NCBI GenBank assembly: GCA_900769095.1
Contig: CAAGFH010000058.1
Coordinates: 1 to 11,041, forward strand
From: Methanobacteriaceae archaeon
GTDB lineage: Archaea > Methanobacteriota > Methanobacteria > Methanobacteriales > Methanobacteriaceae
Length of the DNA stretch: 11,041 bases
Direction: 5' to 3'
This document shows positions 1 through 7,983 of the stretch, piece after piece. The stretch's first letter is position 1. Each line of letters starts with the position of its first letter. Both the position numbers and the translations under genes were made by a program. The notes beneath the pieces were generated by a model. It searched no databases, was not told the origin of the DNA, and was given only the letters and a program-made list of their open reading frames with translations.

Positions 1-25
1 AAAAATAAAAATATTAAATAATAGT

Positions 26-1379
26 ATGAACCGAATTGAAGATATCCAAAAAACCCTTTAAAGTCTGTTTTTTTATTGAGCATTCCAATAATTGTAATCT
101 TATTTTTACATACTTTTTATAGTGTTGTTGATGCTATATGGATTGCAGGTTTAGGTCAAAGTGCTATAATCGCCGTTGGATATGTTCTTAATTTATATTA
201 TATTCTTCAAAAACTAGGTGAAGGAATTGGAAGATCATGTAATGTGATGATTTCAACTTCATTTGGTGCTAATGAGTATGACAGGGCAAATAACATTGCT
301 TGTCACGGTTTATTTATTATTTTAATCTTAGCAGTTCTAATTCCAGTAATGTTTATATTACTTATTAAACCTGTTTGTAGTATAGCTCATATTGAACAAT
401 ACACTAATTTAATAGCCAGTTATTTTTTAATTCCGGTTATTTTCATAGTTTTTACATTACTAAGTAACTATTTCTCAGCTATTTTGGGAAGTGAAGGAGA
501 TACAAAAAGAGCATCATATATTGTAATGGCCGGAAGTATAGTAAATATCGTTCTAGATCCGATTTTAATTTATAAATGTAATTTTGGAATCTTTGGAGCA
601 GGACTGGCAACAGCATTGGGATGTTTAGTTTCATTTCTATTGTTTTATTACTTGTACTATGTAAAAGCAGATGTTGTTGTTAAATTAAGCAGGCAAAACT
701 TCACATATGATAGGTAAATTATAAAAGAAATTGTTAGAATTGCAGTTCCTTTAGTTTTAAACGGTTTAATAATTGCAATATTGGGTATTATGATTAATTA
801 TGCAATTTATTTATTTGCAAATCCAATGATTTCATTTGGATATGTTGTACTTCTTAGAATTCAAACATTGATGTTTACCCCAATCCAGGGAATTTCCCAG
901 GGAATTTGTATTGTAACAGCACACCTCACCGGTGCTAAAAGGTTTAAAACACTTTCACAAACTCTTAAAAAACTAATAATTATTGTAATGCTTGTTACAG
1001 CTATTGTTGGTGTAATATATCTGTTTTCATACAAAAGCATAATTGTTTATTTCACAGATAATACTGAAGCAAAAAAAGCTATTGGAAGTCTTATTGTATT
1101 TAGTATTTTAAGTTTATTCTCACAACCAGTTGTTAGAATAACTAATTATTACTTTATAGGTATAGGAAAGAGTATTTACTCACTTTTAAGCATTTTACTT
1201 AATGTTTCCATGTTTGTAGTTTTCATGCTTATTGGAGAAGTACTATTTAATTCACATGAATTTGGTATTTTCATGGCAATTGTTCTTCTGATGTAATTCA
1301 GATAATTATAATGCTTATTTTAACTTATAAATCATTAAGCATTCGTATTAAAAAAGAAAATGAGGAAATTATTGTTTAA
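26..1379 (+). pseudogene. MATE-family multidrug/Na+ efflux pump, pseudogene with two frameshifts and one in-frame stop
   Basis: An intact copy would be a polytopic membrane antiporter of the MATE (NorM/DinF) family exporting drugs or metabolites. ATG at 26 opens MNRIEDIQK, a typical archaeal MATE amino end. The frame then breaks in an A6 run (48-53); one extra A would join it to NPLKSVFLLSIPII and on into the first hydrophobic half. An in-frame TAA at 715-717 falls in the loop between the two six-helix halves (codon about 231), and the same frame continues at once with IIKEIVRIAVPLVLNG and the second half. Around 1285-1290 the frame breaks again (one lost T would restore it) and the tail SDVIQIIIMLILTYKSLS reads on to TAA at 1377-1379. 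Two single-base repairs plus readthrough give about 451 residues, the usual MATE length. The tail overlaps the end of cobQ by 11 bp. Lesions are seen directly; the family call rests on sequence character. Confidence 0.85.
1350..1362 (-). terminator. possible T-rich terminator of cobQ
   Basis: Read on the minus strand, about 7-20 bases past the cobQ stop there are T-runs broken by a single C (A-runs at 1350-1355 and 1357-1360 on the plus strand). Archaeal RNA polymerase stops at such U-tracts without needing a hairpin. The tract lies within the tail of the dead MATE gene. The run is short, so this is only a plausible call. Confidence 0.3.
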
Positions 1380-2898
1380 ATAACAATTTATCGATAATTT
1401 CCATATCAAGATTTTGCTCAACAATCTCAGCAAGTCTGTTTAAGGAATAATCCTTTTGGGTTTCGTATGGATCTTCACCATATTTTGCCTCAAGACCTTT
1501 TTTAACTCTAATGTAGTTTAAAAACTCTTTTCTAAAGTTATAATTATGGAAAATTCCGTGGAAATATGTTCCAAATACATTTCCATTACATGCTCCGTCA
1601 AACATTCCATTATCGTTATTTCCCTGTCCTTTTGTAACATTAAACATTGGTTTTGAATTTAATAAATCAGTTGTTCCTTCGTGGATTTCATATCCGTTAA
1701 CGCTTTCACCAGCAATGTTTTTAAATATTTCTCCTGCAAGTCCTTCTAAATCATCTGGAATTGTTGCAGTTGACTGTGTTACGATTTTTTCTTCTCTTGT
1801 AAATGTTGATTCAATATCCAAAAGACCAAGACCTTCCATTGTTCCGTGTTTTGATTCACGTTTGTCTTCATCATGAATAATGTTTCCTAAAATCTGCAAT
1901 CCGCCACAAATCCCTACAACAGGTATTTCTTTCGCTTTTTTAATTATTTTTTCACTAAGACCACTTTCGCGAAGGGAAAACATATCTTCTGTTGAATTAC
2001 GTGTTCCAGGAATTAAAATAGCATCAACATCACCAATATCATCGTTTACTCCAATCATTTTAACAGAAACATCATCTTCAAATTCAAAAGGATCAATATC
2101 AGTAAAGTTAGCTATCTTTGGAAGTCTGATAACACCAATTGTTATGTCTTTGTCTTCTTCAAAAACATGTGTGGTTAGGGATGCTGAGTCTTCTTCAGGT
2201 AATTTTAATGTTTCATCATATGGAAGAACACCTAAAACAGGTTCTCCGGTTATTTCTTCAATTCGCTCAAGACCAGGTTTTAAAATATCCAAATTACCTC
2301 TGAATTTATTAATAACCGTTGCTTTTAGCCTTGATCTGTCATAATCATCAAGAAGCACATATGTTCCTGCAATTGATGCAAAAACACCTCCCATTTCAAT
2401 ATCTGCAATTAATATGACATTTGCATCTGCAAGATGTGCAATTTCCATATTTGCAAGATCCTGGTCTCTCATATTAATCTCAGCAGGAGAACCGGCACCT
2501 TCAATAATAATAACATCATATTCTTCTTTTAAGATGTCTAAACTTTCTTTTATGGCTTTGAGTGCTGTATCATGGTATTTGTGCTGGTAGTCATAAAAGT
2601 TCATATCTCCAATTGATTTTCCCTGGATGATTACATTTGATGTGAAATCTCCTTTTGGTTTAAGTAAAATAGGGTTCATATGTACACTTGGTTCAATCAT
2701 TGCAGCTTGTGCCTGTAGCATTTGAGCTATTCCAATTTCCCCGTTTTCCTTAGTTGTGTATGAGTTTAAGGACATGTTTTGGGATTTAAATGGGGCTACT
2801 TTGTATCCTCTGTTTTTATAAATTCTACATAATGCTGCTACAAGCATACTTTTTCCTGCATTTGATGAGGTTCCCTGAACCATGATACAATTTGTCAT
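1369..2898 (-). CDS. cobQ: Cobyric acid synthase (glutamine-dependent amidase, CobQ/CbiP)
   Basis: This is a cytoplasmic enzyme of cobamide (vitamin B12) synthesis. It amidates the b, d, e and g carboxylates of adenosylcobyrinic acid a,c-diamide using ATP and glutamine. The protein has 509 residues, normal for the family. The N-terminal dethiobiotin-synthetase-like ATPase domain (about 1-235) opens with the P-loop GTSSNAGKS (9-17) and has the family block KSQNMSLNS (38-46). The C-terminal class I glutamine amidotransferase domain (about 250-490) has the nucleophile Cys331 in VVGICGG and the catalytic His447 in YFHGIF. The start ATG is the only sensible one, because the P-loop begins eight residues later. 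A TATA-like element about 27 bp upstream and no Shine-Dalgarno suggest a leaderless message. It stands alone here, with no other cob/cbi gene in view. Methanogens need cobamide for the Mtr methyltransferase, so the gene is expected. Confidence 0.96.
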   Translation of the reverse strand: MTNCIMVQGTSSNAGKSMLVAALCRIYKNRGYKVAPFKSQNMSLNSYTTKENGEIGIAQMLQAQAAMIEPSVHMNPILLKPKGDFTSNVIIQGKSIGDMNFYDYQHKYHDTALKAIKESLDILKEEYDVIIIEGAGSPAEINMRDQDLANMEIAHLADANVILIADIEMGGVFASIAGTYVLLDDYDRSRLKATVINKFRGNLDILKPGLERIEEITGEPVLGVLPYDETLKLPEEDSASLTTHVFEEDKDITIGVIRLPKIANFTDIDPFEFEDDVSVKMIGVNDDIGDVDAILIPGTRNSTEDMFSLRESGLSEKIIKKAKEIPVVGICGGLQILGNIIHDEDKRESKHGTMEGLGLLDIESTFTREEKIVTQSTATIPDDLEGLAGEIFKNIAGESVNGYEIHEGTTDLLNSKPMFNVTKGQGNNDNGMFDGACNGNVFGTYFHGIFHNYNFRKEFLNYIRVKKGLEAKYGEDPYETQKDYSLNRLAEIVEQNLDMEIIDKLLFKQ

Positions 2899-2921
2899 AG
2901 TTGAATATTTTATTATTAATG

Positions 2922-2929
2922 TTATAAAT
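2922..2929 (-). promoter_or_regulatory. TATA box of cobQ
   Basis: The minus strand reads ATTTATAA, centred about 27 bp before the cobQ ATG. With archaeal TATA-to-start distances of roughly 25 bp, transcription would begin at or next to the start codon. No Shine-Dalgarno is visible between the box and the ATG, consistent with a leaderless transcript. Confidence 0.45.
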
Positions 2930-3001
2930 AATTTTAAAATAAGTAAAGTCTATTTGTTTTTAGTGTGAAAAATATTAAAGTAACTTTTGTTTACTAAATT
3001 G

Positions 3002-3015
3002 GAAAACTTTATATA
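3002..3015 (+). promoter_or_regulatory. BRE/TATA promoter of lonB
   Basis: GAAAACTTTATATA has the form of an archaeal purine-rich BRE followed directly by a TATA box. Initiation would fall near 3037-3041, giving a 5' leader of about 55 bases before ATG 3095. A second TATA-like run at 3033-3041 (ATTTATATA) could drive a shorter leader of about 30 bases. The 196-bp gap to cobQ also holds a short AGTAA/TTACT inverted pair near 2979-2995, too weak to call an operator. Confidence 0.55.
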
Positions 3016-3080
3016 TTCTCTTATTAAATAATATTTATATAGTATAGGAGATTAATTTTTTAATGATGACTTATTTACTG

Positions 3081-3089
3081 AAAGGAGGT
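3081..3089 (+). promoter_or_regulatory. Strong Shine-Dalgarno site of lonB
   Basis: AAAGGAGGT ends five bases before ATG 3095 and pairs with the archaeal 16S rRNA 3' end (AUCACCUCC). It fixes the lonB start and is the strongest ribosome binding site in the window. Confidence 0.85.
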
Positions 3090-3094
3090 TTGTT

Positions 3095-5071
3095 ATGAAA
3101 TTAGATGAAGTGGAATTAACTGAAGATTCACCTCAAGAGGAAGTTTCTCAACCAAAAGAAGAAGAAAATAAAAATGAAGAAACTCAACCTATGTTAGATT
3201 ATGATAATATTAAAAGTTCACAAGATATTGAAGTCCCACCTTTATTAATTGATCAAGTTATTGGACACGAAGAGTCCATTGAAACAATAAAAAAAGCAGC
3301 AAAACAAAGAAGGAATGTATTGCTTATTGGAGATCCGGGTGTAGGAAAATCCATGCTTGCTAAAGGAATGGCACAAATTTTACCTCATGAAACTTTAAAA
3401 GATGTATTGGTATATCCGAATATGGAGGACAATAATCACCCTCTTATAAGAACTGTACCTGCAGGTGAAGGTAAAAAGATTGTAAAAGCAACTAAAGGCT
3501 CTGCTAAAGGTCATGAGGAGAAAAAAACAATTATTACAATGTTTGCAATCGGTGGTGTGTTGGTAATCGGATTTATGTATGGAAGATTACTTGAATCCAT
3601 TATTGCAGCAGCTTTAATTTTACTCATTTCAATCCAAATCAAACCAAAAAATGCAAATATGTCTCCTAAATTGTTAGTAAACAATGAAGACTCCAGATTT
3701 GCACCATTTATGGATGCAACCGGTGCTCACGCTGGTGCTCTTTTAGGAGATGTACGTCACGACCCATACCAATCCGGTGGACTTGGAACTCCTGCACACG
3801 AACGTGTAGAAGCAGGTATGATTCACAAAGCAAACCGTGGAGTTTTATACATTGACGAAATCGGTACAATGTCTATGAAAACCCAACAGGAGCTTTTATC
3901 TGCAATGCAGGAAAAACAATACTCTATTACCGGTCAAAGTGAAAACTCAAGTGGTGCTATGGTAAGATCCCAGTCAGTACCGTGTGACTTTGTACTTGTA
4001 GCTTCCGGTAACCTTCAGGTTCTTGAAGGAATGCACATTGCAATGAGATCCAGAATCAGAGGATATGGTTATGAGGTCTTTATGAAAGACTACATGGAAG
4101 ATACTACTGAAAACAGAGAAAAATTAGTTCAGTTTGTAGCTCAGGAAGTTAAAAATGATGGAAGAATTCCTCACTTTGGAACTGATGCTTTAGATGAAAT
4201 CATTATGGAAGCAAAAAGAAGATCTGGAAAACAAAATGCTCTTACCTTAAAATTAAGAGAACTCGGTGGACTTGTAAGGTCTGCAGGGGATGTAGCTATT
4301 GAAAATGGAGCAGATCTTGTAACTGCTGAACATGTATTGGAAGCAAAAAGATATGCAAGAACCTTAGAACAGCAAATAGCTGACAGATCCATTATGCAAA
4401 GAAAAGACTACAGTATGGTATCTGCTGAAGGTGGAAGAGTCGGTCTTATTAACGGTCTTGCAGTTATCGGAGATAGAAGTGGAATTGTATCTCCAATTGC
4501 AGCAGAAGCTGCACCAACCCAATCAAAAACTGGTGGTCAAATCATTGCAACTGGTAAATTAGGTGAAATTGCTAGTGAATCTGTACACAACGTAAGTGCA
4601 TTAATCAAAAAATATTCAAATAAGGATATTTCAAACTATGATATTCACGTTCAGTTTATCCAAACCTACGATGGTGTTGAAGGTGACTCTGCGAGTGTAA
4701 CTATTGCAACTGCAGTAATTTCAGCTATTGAAGAAATTCCAATTGACCAGACTGTTGCATTAACAGGTTCTCTTAATGTACGTGGAGATGTAATGCCTAT
4801 TGGTGGTGCAACTGCTAAAATCGAAGCAGCTGCTGAAGCTGGAATGAAAAAAGTATTGATTCCTAAATCTAACTTAAAAGATGTTATGATTGAGAAAAAA
4901 TACGAAGATATGATTGAAATCATTCCAACTGAAACTTTAAGTGATGTTTTAGAAAATATATTAGTAGACTGTTCTGATAAAGACAATTTACTTGCAAAAA
5001 TGAAAGATTCAACTTCTAAAATCACTGATAAAATTCCAAAACCTGTTATAACTAATCCAACTGCAAATTAA
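3095..5071 (+). CDS. lonB: Archaeal membrane-anchored ATP-dependent Lon protease (LonB)
   Basis: An ATP-driven protease of the cytoplasmic membrane face, degrading misfolded and regulatory proteins. The protein has 658 residues, within the archaeal LonB range. Order: an acidic, low-complexity amino tail (about 1-45); an AAA+ domain with Walker A GDPGVGKS (79-86); the LonB-type insertion with a hydrophobic hairpin (about 144-183), expected to be two membrane helices; Walker B LYIDE (251-255); a sensor-1 Asn (306) and an Arg-rich [10 protein letters not shown] segment (318-327). The C-terminal protease domain has the Ser-Lys dyad Ser532 (in EGDSAS) and Lys575 (in GGATAK), 43 residues apart as in E. 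coli Lon (S679/K722). All catalytic residues are present. It is transcribed alone from its own promoter, has a strong Shine-Dalgarno, and ends in a hairpin/T-tract terminator. The acidic tail is longer than I would expect from the family. Confidence 0.97.
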   Translation: MKLDEVELTEDSPQEEVSQPKEEENKNEETQPMLDYDNIKSSQDIEVPPLLIDQVIGHEESIETIKKAAKQRRNVLLIGDPGVGKSMLAKGMAQILPHETLKDVLVYPNMEDNNHPLIRTVPAGEGKKIVKATKGSAKGHEEKKTIITMFAIGGVLVIGFMYGRLLESIIAAALILLISIQIKPKNANMSPKLLVNNEDSRFAPFMDATGAHAGALLGDVRHDPYQSGGLGTPAHERVEAGMIHKANRGVLYIDEIGTMSMKTQQELLSAMQEKQYSITGQSENSSGAMVRSQSVPCDFVLVASGNLQVLEGMHIAMRSRIRGYGYEVFMKDYMEDTTENREKLVQFVAQEVKNDGRIPHFGTDALDEIIMEAKRRSGKQNALTLKLRELGGLVRSAGDVAIENGADLVTAEHVLEAKRYARTLEQQIADRSIMQRKDYSMVSAEGGRVGLINGLAVIGDRSGIVSPIAAEAAPTQSKTGGQIIATGKLGEIASESVHNVSALIKKYSNKDISNYDIHVQFIQTYDGVEGDSASVTIATAVISAIEEIPIDQTVALTGSLNVRGDVMPIGGATAKIEAAAEAGMKKVLIPKSNLKDVMIEKKYEDMIEIIPTETLSDVLENILVDCSDKDNLLAKMKDSTSKITDKIPKPVITNPTAN

Positions 5072-5097
5072 GTTGGATTCTTATTTTATTTTTTTTT
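5054..5097 (+). terminator. Hairpin plus T-tract terminator after lonB
   Basis: AATCCAACT (5054-5062) and AGTTGGATT (5071-5079) form a perfect 9-bp stem around an 8-base loop. A T-rich stretch with a run of nine T (5089-5097) follows. The left arm encodes the lonB residues Asn-Pro-Thr just before the end, and the stop codon lies in the loop at its right edge (5069-5071 touches the right arm). A second T6 run follows at 5103-5108. It looks like a bacterial intrinsic terminator; in archaea the T-tract alone may be enough. Confidence 0.75.
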
Positions 5098-5123
5098 AAC
5101 AATTTTTTACTAAATTATCTAAA

Positions 5124-5142
5124 TATTATGTATAATTAAATA
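5124..5142 (+). promoter_or_regulatory. Probable TATA region of the MurT-like ligase gene
   Basis: The AT-rich run containing TGTATAATTAAATA lies 24-42 bp before ATG 5166, after the lonB terminator. No Shine-Dalgarno precedes the ATG, so the message is likely leaderless or has a leader of only a few bases. The exact TATA octamer is ambiguous. Confidence 0.35.
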
Positions 5143-5165
5143 CTATCAAACATAAAGTTAATTGT

Positions 5166-6590
5166 ATGACTGGTAAGTTAAAATTTAATTTTGCTAAACT
5201 TAGTGCTAAAACACTTATTTCATTATTTAGTTCAGGTATCAGTAATGGAGGAAATTATCCTGGATATATTTTCACTCGCATTGCGGGTCAGGATGCTATA
5301 TCTGATTTAGCTAGTGAGATGGATTTAGGATCTGTTTTAGTAACTGGTACAAACGGAAAAACTACTACCACCACTCTTTTAATTAAATTAATGGAAAATG
5401 ATATTCCAATTAAAAAAAGTTTTGAGAATAACACTATTAATTCAATTACAACAGCAATATTAAAACATAAAGGAGATTTAGGTGTTTTTGAATATGGTAT
5501 TCGTAATATAAAATACGGAATTCCGGATACTGTTCAAAGATTATTAAATCCTATTGGTGTTGTATATACAACTATTTCTCAGGAACATACTCAGGTTGCA
5601 GGTGTTAAAAATCCTTTCACTGAGTATTTACGTGCTAAACAATTATTATCCTATGGTATGAAAGATGGAGTAATTGTTTCAAATGCTGATGATCCAAGAA
5701 CTGCATGGATAGGTAGTGAAAAACAAAATGATGTTCATGTCAATTTCTATGGAATCGAAATTTCTCAAATCAGTGATTTTGATAAAGCAGAAGTTGTCTG
5801 CCCAAACTGTGGTGAAATTTTAGATTATTCACAATATTATTTAAATAATAGAGGAGTTTATTCCTGCAGTTGTGGTTTTAAACGTCCTGAACCTAATGTA
5901 AAACTTGTAGATGCTGAATTTAAATCAGATTCATGGAAACTGGTTATTAAAGGTGAAGTATACAACTATCACGCAGCAAAAAATATTGAACTTGACTTGG
6001 AATTAAATGTTCCTGCATTTGGATTCCACAATATTTACAATACATTAGCTTCAATTACTGCTTATTCATCTTTTACTCCTAAAGTTGAAAATATTGAAAA
6101 GACAATTCATAATGTATTTGATAATTTAGATATGTCTTTTATTCCACCTGGAAGATTTGAAGTTATAAGAGTTGGTGACAAAAACGTTGGTATTGGACAG
6201 GGAGATAACGGTGATGCACTTAAAATCAATGCATTATTCATGAAAAGCTACTTGGACAGTCCTTTGGAATTTATTTACACAACTCCTGATGTTGATGAAG
6301 AGGATATCTTTAACGACCACTTCAATGTAATTAAAAGTATGAATCCCGAACATGTTATTGTTCTTCCTGGAAGACACTCTGTTGAAAAAGGTGAAGAATA
6401 TTATAATATTATTAAAAAAGAGTTTGAATCAGCAGAATTTTATCCAATAGGATATGATGAATTGGATAAAAGAATTAAAAAGTTATCTGATTTAGTTGTT
6501 GAGTCTCAATATAAAAATATTATGATGTCTGGCTGTGGTGAAGAACAGGCAATGTGGGAGAGAATTAAAAAGAATTTTATTAATAGATAA
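5166..6590 (+). CDS. MurT-like Mur ligase family protein with internal zinc ribbon
   Basis: Mur ligases join an amino acid or amine to a carboxylate through an ATP-made acyl phosphate. In Gram-positive bacteria MurT, with the glutaminase GatD, amidates lipid II glutamate. This 474-residue protein has the Mur P-loop TGTNGKTTT (60-68), the central-domain segment FEYGIRN (108-114) where MurT carries its acidic Mg2+-binding stretch, VSNADDPR (171-178), and a Cys4 zinc ribbon at C212, C215, C234 and C236 inside the central domain. The ribbon (CPNCG...CSCGFKR) is very close to that of Staphylococcus aureus MurT as I remember it. A C-terminal MurT domain begins near GRFEV (329-333). No GatD-type amidotransferase is adjacent. 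In a pseudomurein-forming archaeon it may act on a wall precursor or another carboxylate; the substrate cannot be read from sequence. It ends 11 bp inside the convergent neighbour. Confidence 0.85.
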   Translation: MTGKLKFNFAKLSAKTLISLFSSGISNGGNYPGYIFTRIAGQDAISDLASEMDLGSVLVTGTNGKTTTTTLLIKLMENDIPIKKSFENNTINSITTAILKHKGDLGVFEYGIRNIKYGIPDTVQRLLNPIGVVYTTISQEHTQVAGVKNPFTEYLRAKQLLSYGMKDGVIVSNADDPRTAWIGSEKQNDVHVNFYGIEISQISDFDKAEVVCPNCGEILDYSQYYLNNRGVYSCSCGFKRPEPNVKLVDAEFKSDSWKLVIKGEVYNYHAAKNIELDLELNVPAFGFHNIYNTLASITAYSSFTPKVENIEKTIHNVFDNLDMSFIPPGRFEVIRVGDKNVGIGQGDNGDALKINALFMKSYLDSPLEFIYTTPDVDEEDIFNDHFNVIKSMNPEHVIVLPGRHSVEKGEEYYNIIKKEFESAEFYPIGYDELDKRIKKLSDLVVESQYKNIMMSGCGEEQAMWERIKKNFINR

Positions 6591-7062
6591 TTTTACTATC
6601 TATTATTTCTTTAATTTTTTTATAAAATTCACCGTCTATTTTTTTAAATTCCTTAAATGAAGCAGTTACACTGCAATTACAAACATCTGTTTTTCCAATA
6701 AGAAATTCCTGTGAATTCTTTTTTATTAAAATTCCGAATAATTTTTCTTCATTATTGCTGTATTCGTCAAATTCAGCTTCGCTAAGTTGTAAATTATAAT
6801 CCTCTGAAGAAAAAATATCGCATTCATTTAATATTGGCATAAAAGTAATCATTCCAAAAGGAAGGAATATATTTTCGCTTTTATGGATTTTTAAAAGTCT
6901 TTTCTCGTAACTGTCGTCTTCTGCAATGTCATATCCTTTTATTTCTAGAATATTATTGGTCCCCATGTAGTTGTTATCATCAATGATAAATGCCAACAGG
7001 TTTGGGTCTATATAATTATCGCAGGAAGCCCTAATATTTTTAATAGTTTCATAAATATTCAT
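6580..7062 (-). CDS. Uncharacterised 160-residue protein, coupled to an ADP-ribosylglycohydrolase gene
   Basis: I do not recognise this protein. The chosen start is ATG 7060-7062, preceded by GAGGT (7071-7075) at 8-base spacing. An in-frame ATG 60 bases further upstream (7122) would only add residues deep inside the neighbour's coding frame. The product is acidic and soluble-looking, without membrane segments, and opens MNIYETIKNIRASCDNYIDP. It has a hydrophobic centre (about 60-80, LPFGMITFMPILNE), a glutamate/asparagine-rich stretch (about 85-105), a CNC pair (about 128-130) and a basic, helical-looking end. Its first 14 bp overlap the end of the ADP-ribosylglycohydrolase gene, so the two are probably translationally coupled. 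The overall size and pattern faintly recall SMI1/KNR4 (SUKH) proteins, but I see no diagnostic motif. Its 3' end overlaps the MurT-like gene by 11 bp, tail to tail. Confidence 0.7.
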   Translation of the reverse strand: MNIYETIKNIRASCDNYIDPNLLAFIIDDNNYMGTNNILEIKGYDIAEDDSYEKRLLKIHKSENIFLPFGMITFMPILNECDIFSSEDYNLQLSEAEFDEYSNNEEKLFGILIKKNSQEFLIGKTDVCNCSVTASFKEFKKIDGEFYKKIKEIIDSKIIY

Positions 7063-7963
7063 AACATACGACCTCGTAATTTTCACATAAATCAATGATG
7101 GATTGAATTTGGTCAATTTCACTAATCCAATCTACAGGTATATCCTCATAACCATAATAAATTCCAGCAAGTCCACCACAAACTGCTGCAACTGTGTCAG
7201 TATCTTCACCTAAGTTAACTGCTTTTAAAACTGCATCCCTGTAGTTTGTGGTATTTTCCAAACAGTAAATAGCTGCTTCCAGGGTTGTGATAACATATCC
7301 TTTACTTGAAATTCCATCTGAATAATCATCATCAAAAATCCTTTGGAAATGCTTAAGCTCATCTTGATAAGACTCACCATAATAATTAATAATTTCCAAA
7401 CTTGCATTTTGTATGTGTTGTCTAATACTTAAATCAGGATTTTTAAGCATTGATTTTGCAATTTGTATGTACAAAACACATGCAATTCTTGATCTTTTAT
7501 GAGCATGGGTCAGAGATGAGATATCTTCAATTGTTTCAAAAGAAATATCTTTGATAAAAGCCAAAGGAAGGATTCTCATAAGAGAACCGTTACCGTTTTC
7601 CCTTTCTCCGGTTCCTCCACACTCAAGAGGATTCATTCCAGGTTTGTAACTTTCTATTGCAATAGTTGTTGTAATTCCAGTATCAAAAGTGCCGTTTTGT
7701 GAATATTTATCATTAAAATACCATTCACAAAACTCCTGCATAATATCTGCATAATCTATTGCTTTTTTATTAACAATACTTCCCATTGTTGCAAGACACA
7801 TTGAAGTATCATCAGACCAGGTTCCTGCAGCTTTTTTCCAGGTACCTCCACTTCTCATTCCAGTAACTGGATTTGCTTCAAGACTTGATCTTTTGGAAAA
7901 CTCAACAGGAACTCCAAGTGCATCGCCAACAGCCAAACCGACAATTCCATCTTTGATTTTCAT
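7049..7963 (-). CDS. ADP-ribosylglycohydrolase family protein (ARH/DraG-like)
   Basis: Members of this family remove ADP-ribose from proteins, nucleic acids or small molecules using two Mg2+ ions. The protein has 304 residues, a normal single-domain length. Motifs in order: GDALGVPVEF (13-22), GTWSDDTS (47-54) with the first set of metal ligands, ERENGNGSLMR (120-130), HAHKRS (153-158), and LGEDTDTVAAVCGG (251-264) with the second metal set Asp254/Asp256/Thr257. All expected metal residues are present, so it should be active. The start ATG is followed within a few residues by the domain's first helix. A minus-strand TATA-like element about 25 bp upstream and no Shine-Dalgarno suggest a leaderless message. 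It is the first gene of a leftward pair with the overlapping 160-residue unknown. No ADP-ribosyltransferase and no nitrogenase gene is nearby, so the substrate is unknown; it need not be DraG. Confidence 0.93.
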   Translation of the reverse strand: MKIKDGIVGLAVGDALGVPVEFSKRSSLEANPVTGMRSGGTWKKAAGTWSDDTSMCLATMGSIVNKKAIDYADIMQEFCEWYFNDKYSQNGTFDTGITTTIAIESYKPGMNPLECGGTGERENGNGSLMRILPLAFIKDISFETIEDISSLTHAHKRSRIACVLYIQIAKSMLKNPDLSIRQHIQNASLEIINYYGESYQDELKHFQRIFDDDYSDGISSKGYVITTLEAAIYCLENTTNYRDAVLKAVNLGEDTDTVAAVCGGLAGIYYGYEDIPVDWISEIDQIQSIIDLCENYEVVCYEYL

Positions 7964-7983
7964 ATTTAATTATATAATCTGTG

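Noticed and set aside
715-717. Programmed recoding of the stop in the MATE gene (pyrrolysine or selenocysteine)
   Set aside because: The codon is TAA, whereas pyrrolysine uses TAG and selenocysteine TGA. Two further frameshifts are present and no recoding element is evident.
1880-2344. Open frame on the plus strand across cobQ, and similar frames across lonB, prs and the exported-protein gene
   Set aside because: They are antisense shadows of well-supported genes, with serine/isoleucine-rich composition and no ribosome site or recognisable domain.
1369-2898. cobQ product as the missing GatD partner of the MurT-like ligase
   Set aside because: It has the full ATPase domain plus glutaminase of cobyric acid synthase and the family motifs. 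GatD is a standalone glutaminase of about half that length.
2990-5116. Shared 11-mer TTTACTAAATT upstream of lonB (2990-3000) and the MurT-like gene (5106-5116) as a common operator
   Set aside because: Many 11-mer repeats are expected by chance in 11 kb of AT-rich sequence. The distances to the TATA elements differ and no symmetry is seen.
7063-7122. Longer amino end (start at 7122) for the 160-residue protein
   Set aside because: The extra 20 residues lie wholly inside the hydrolase gene in another frame and lack a ribosome site, while ATG 7062 has GAGGT at good spacing.
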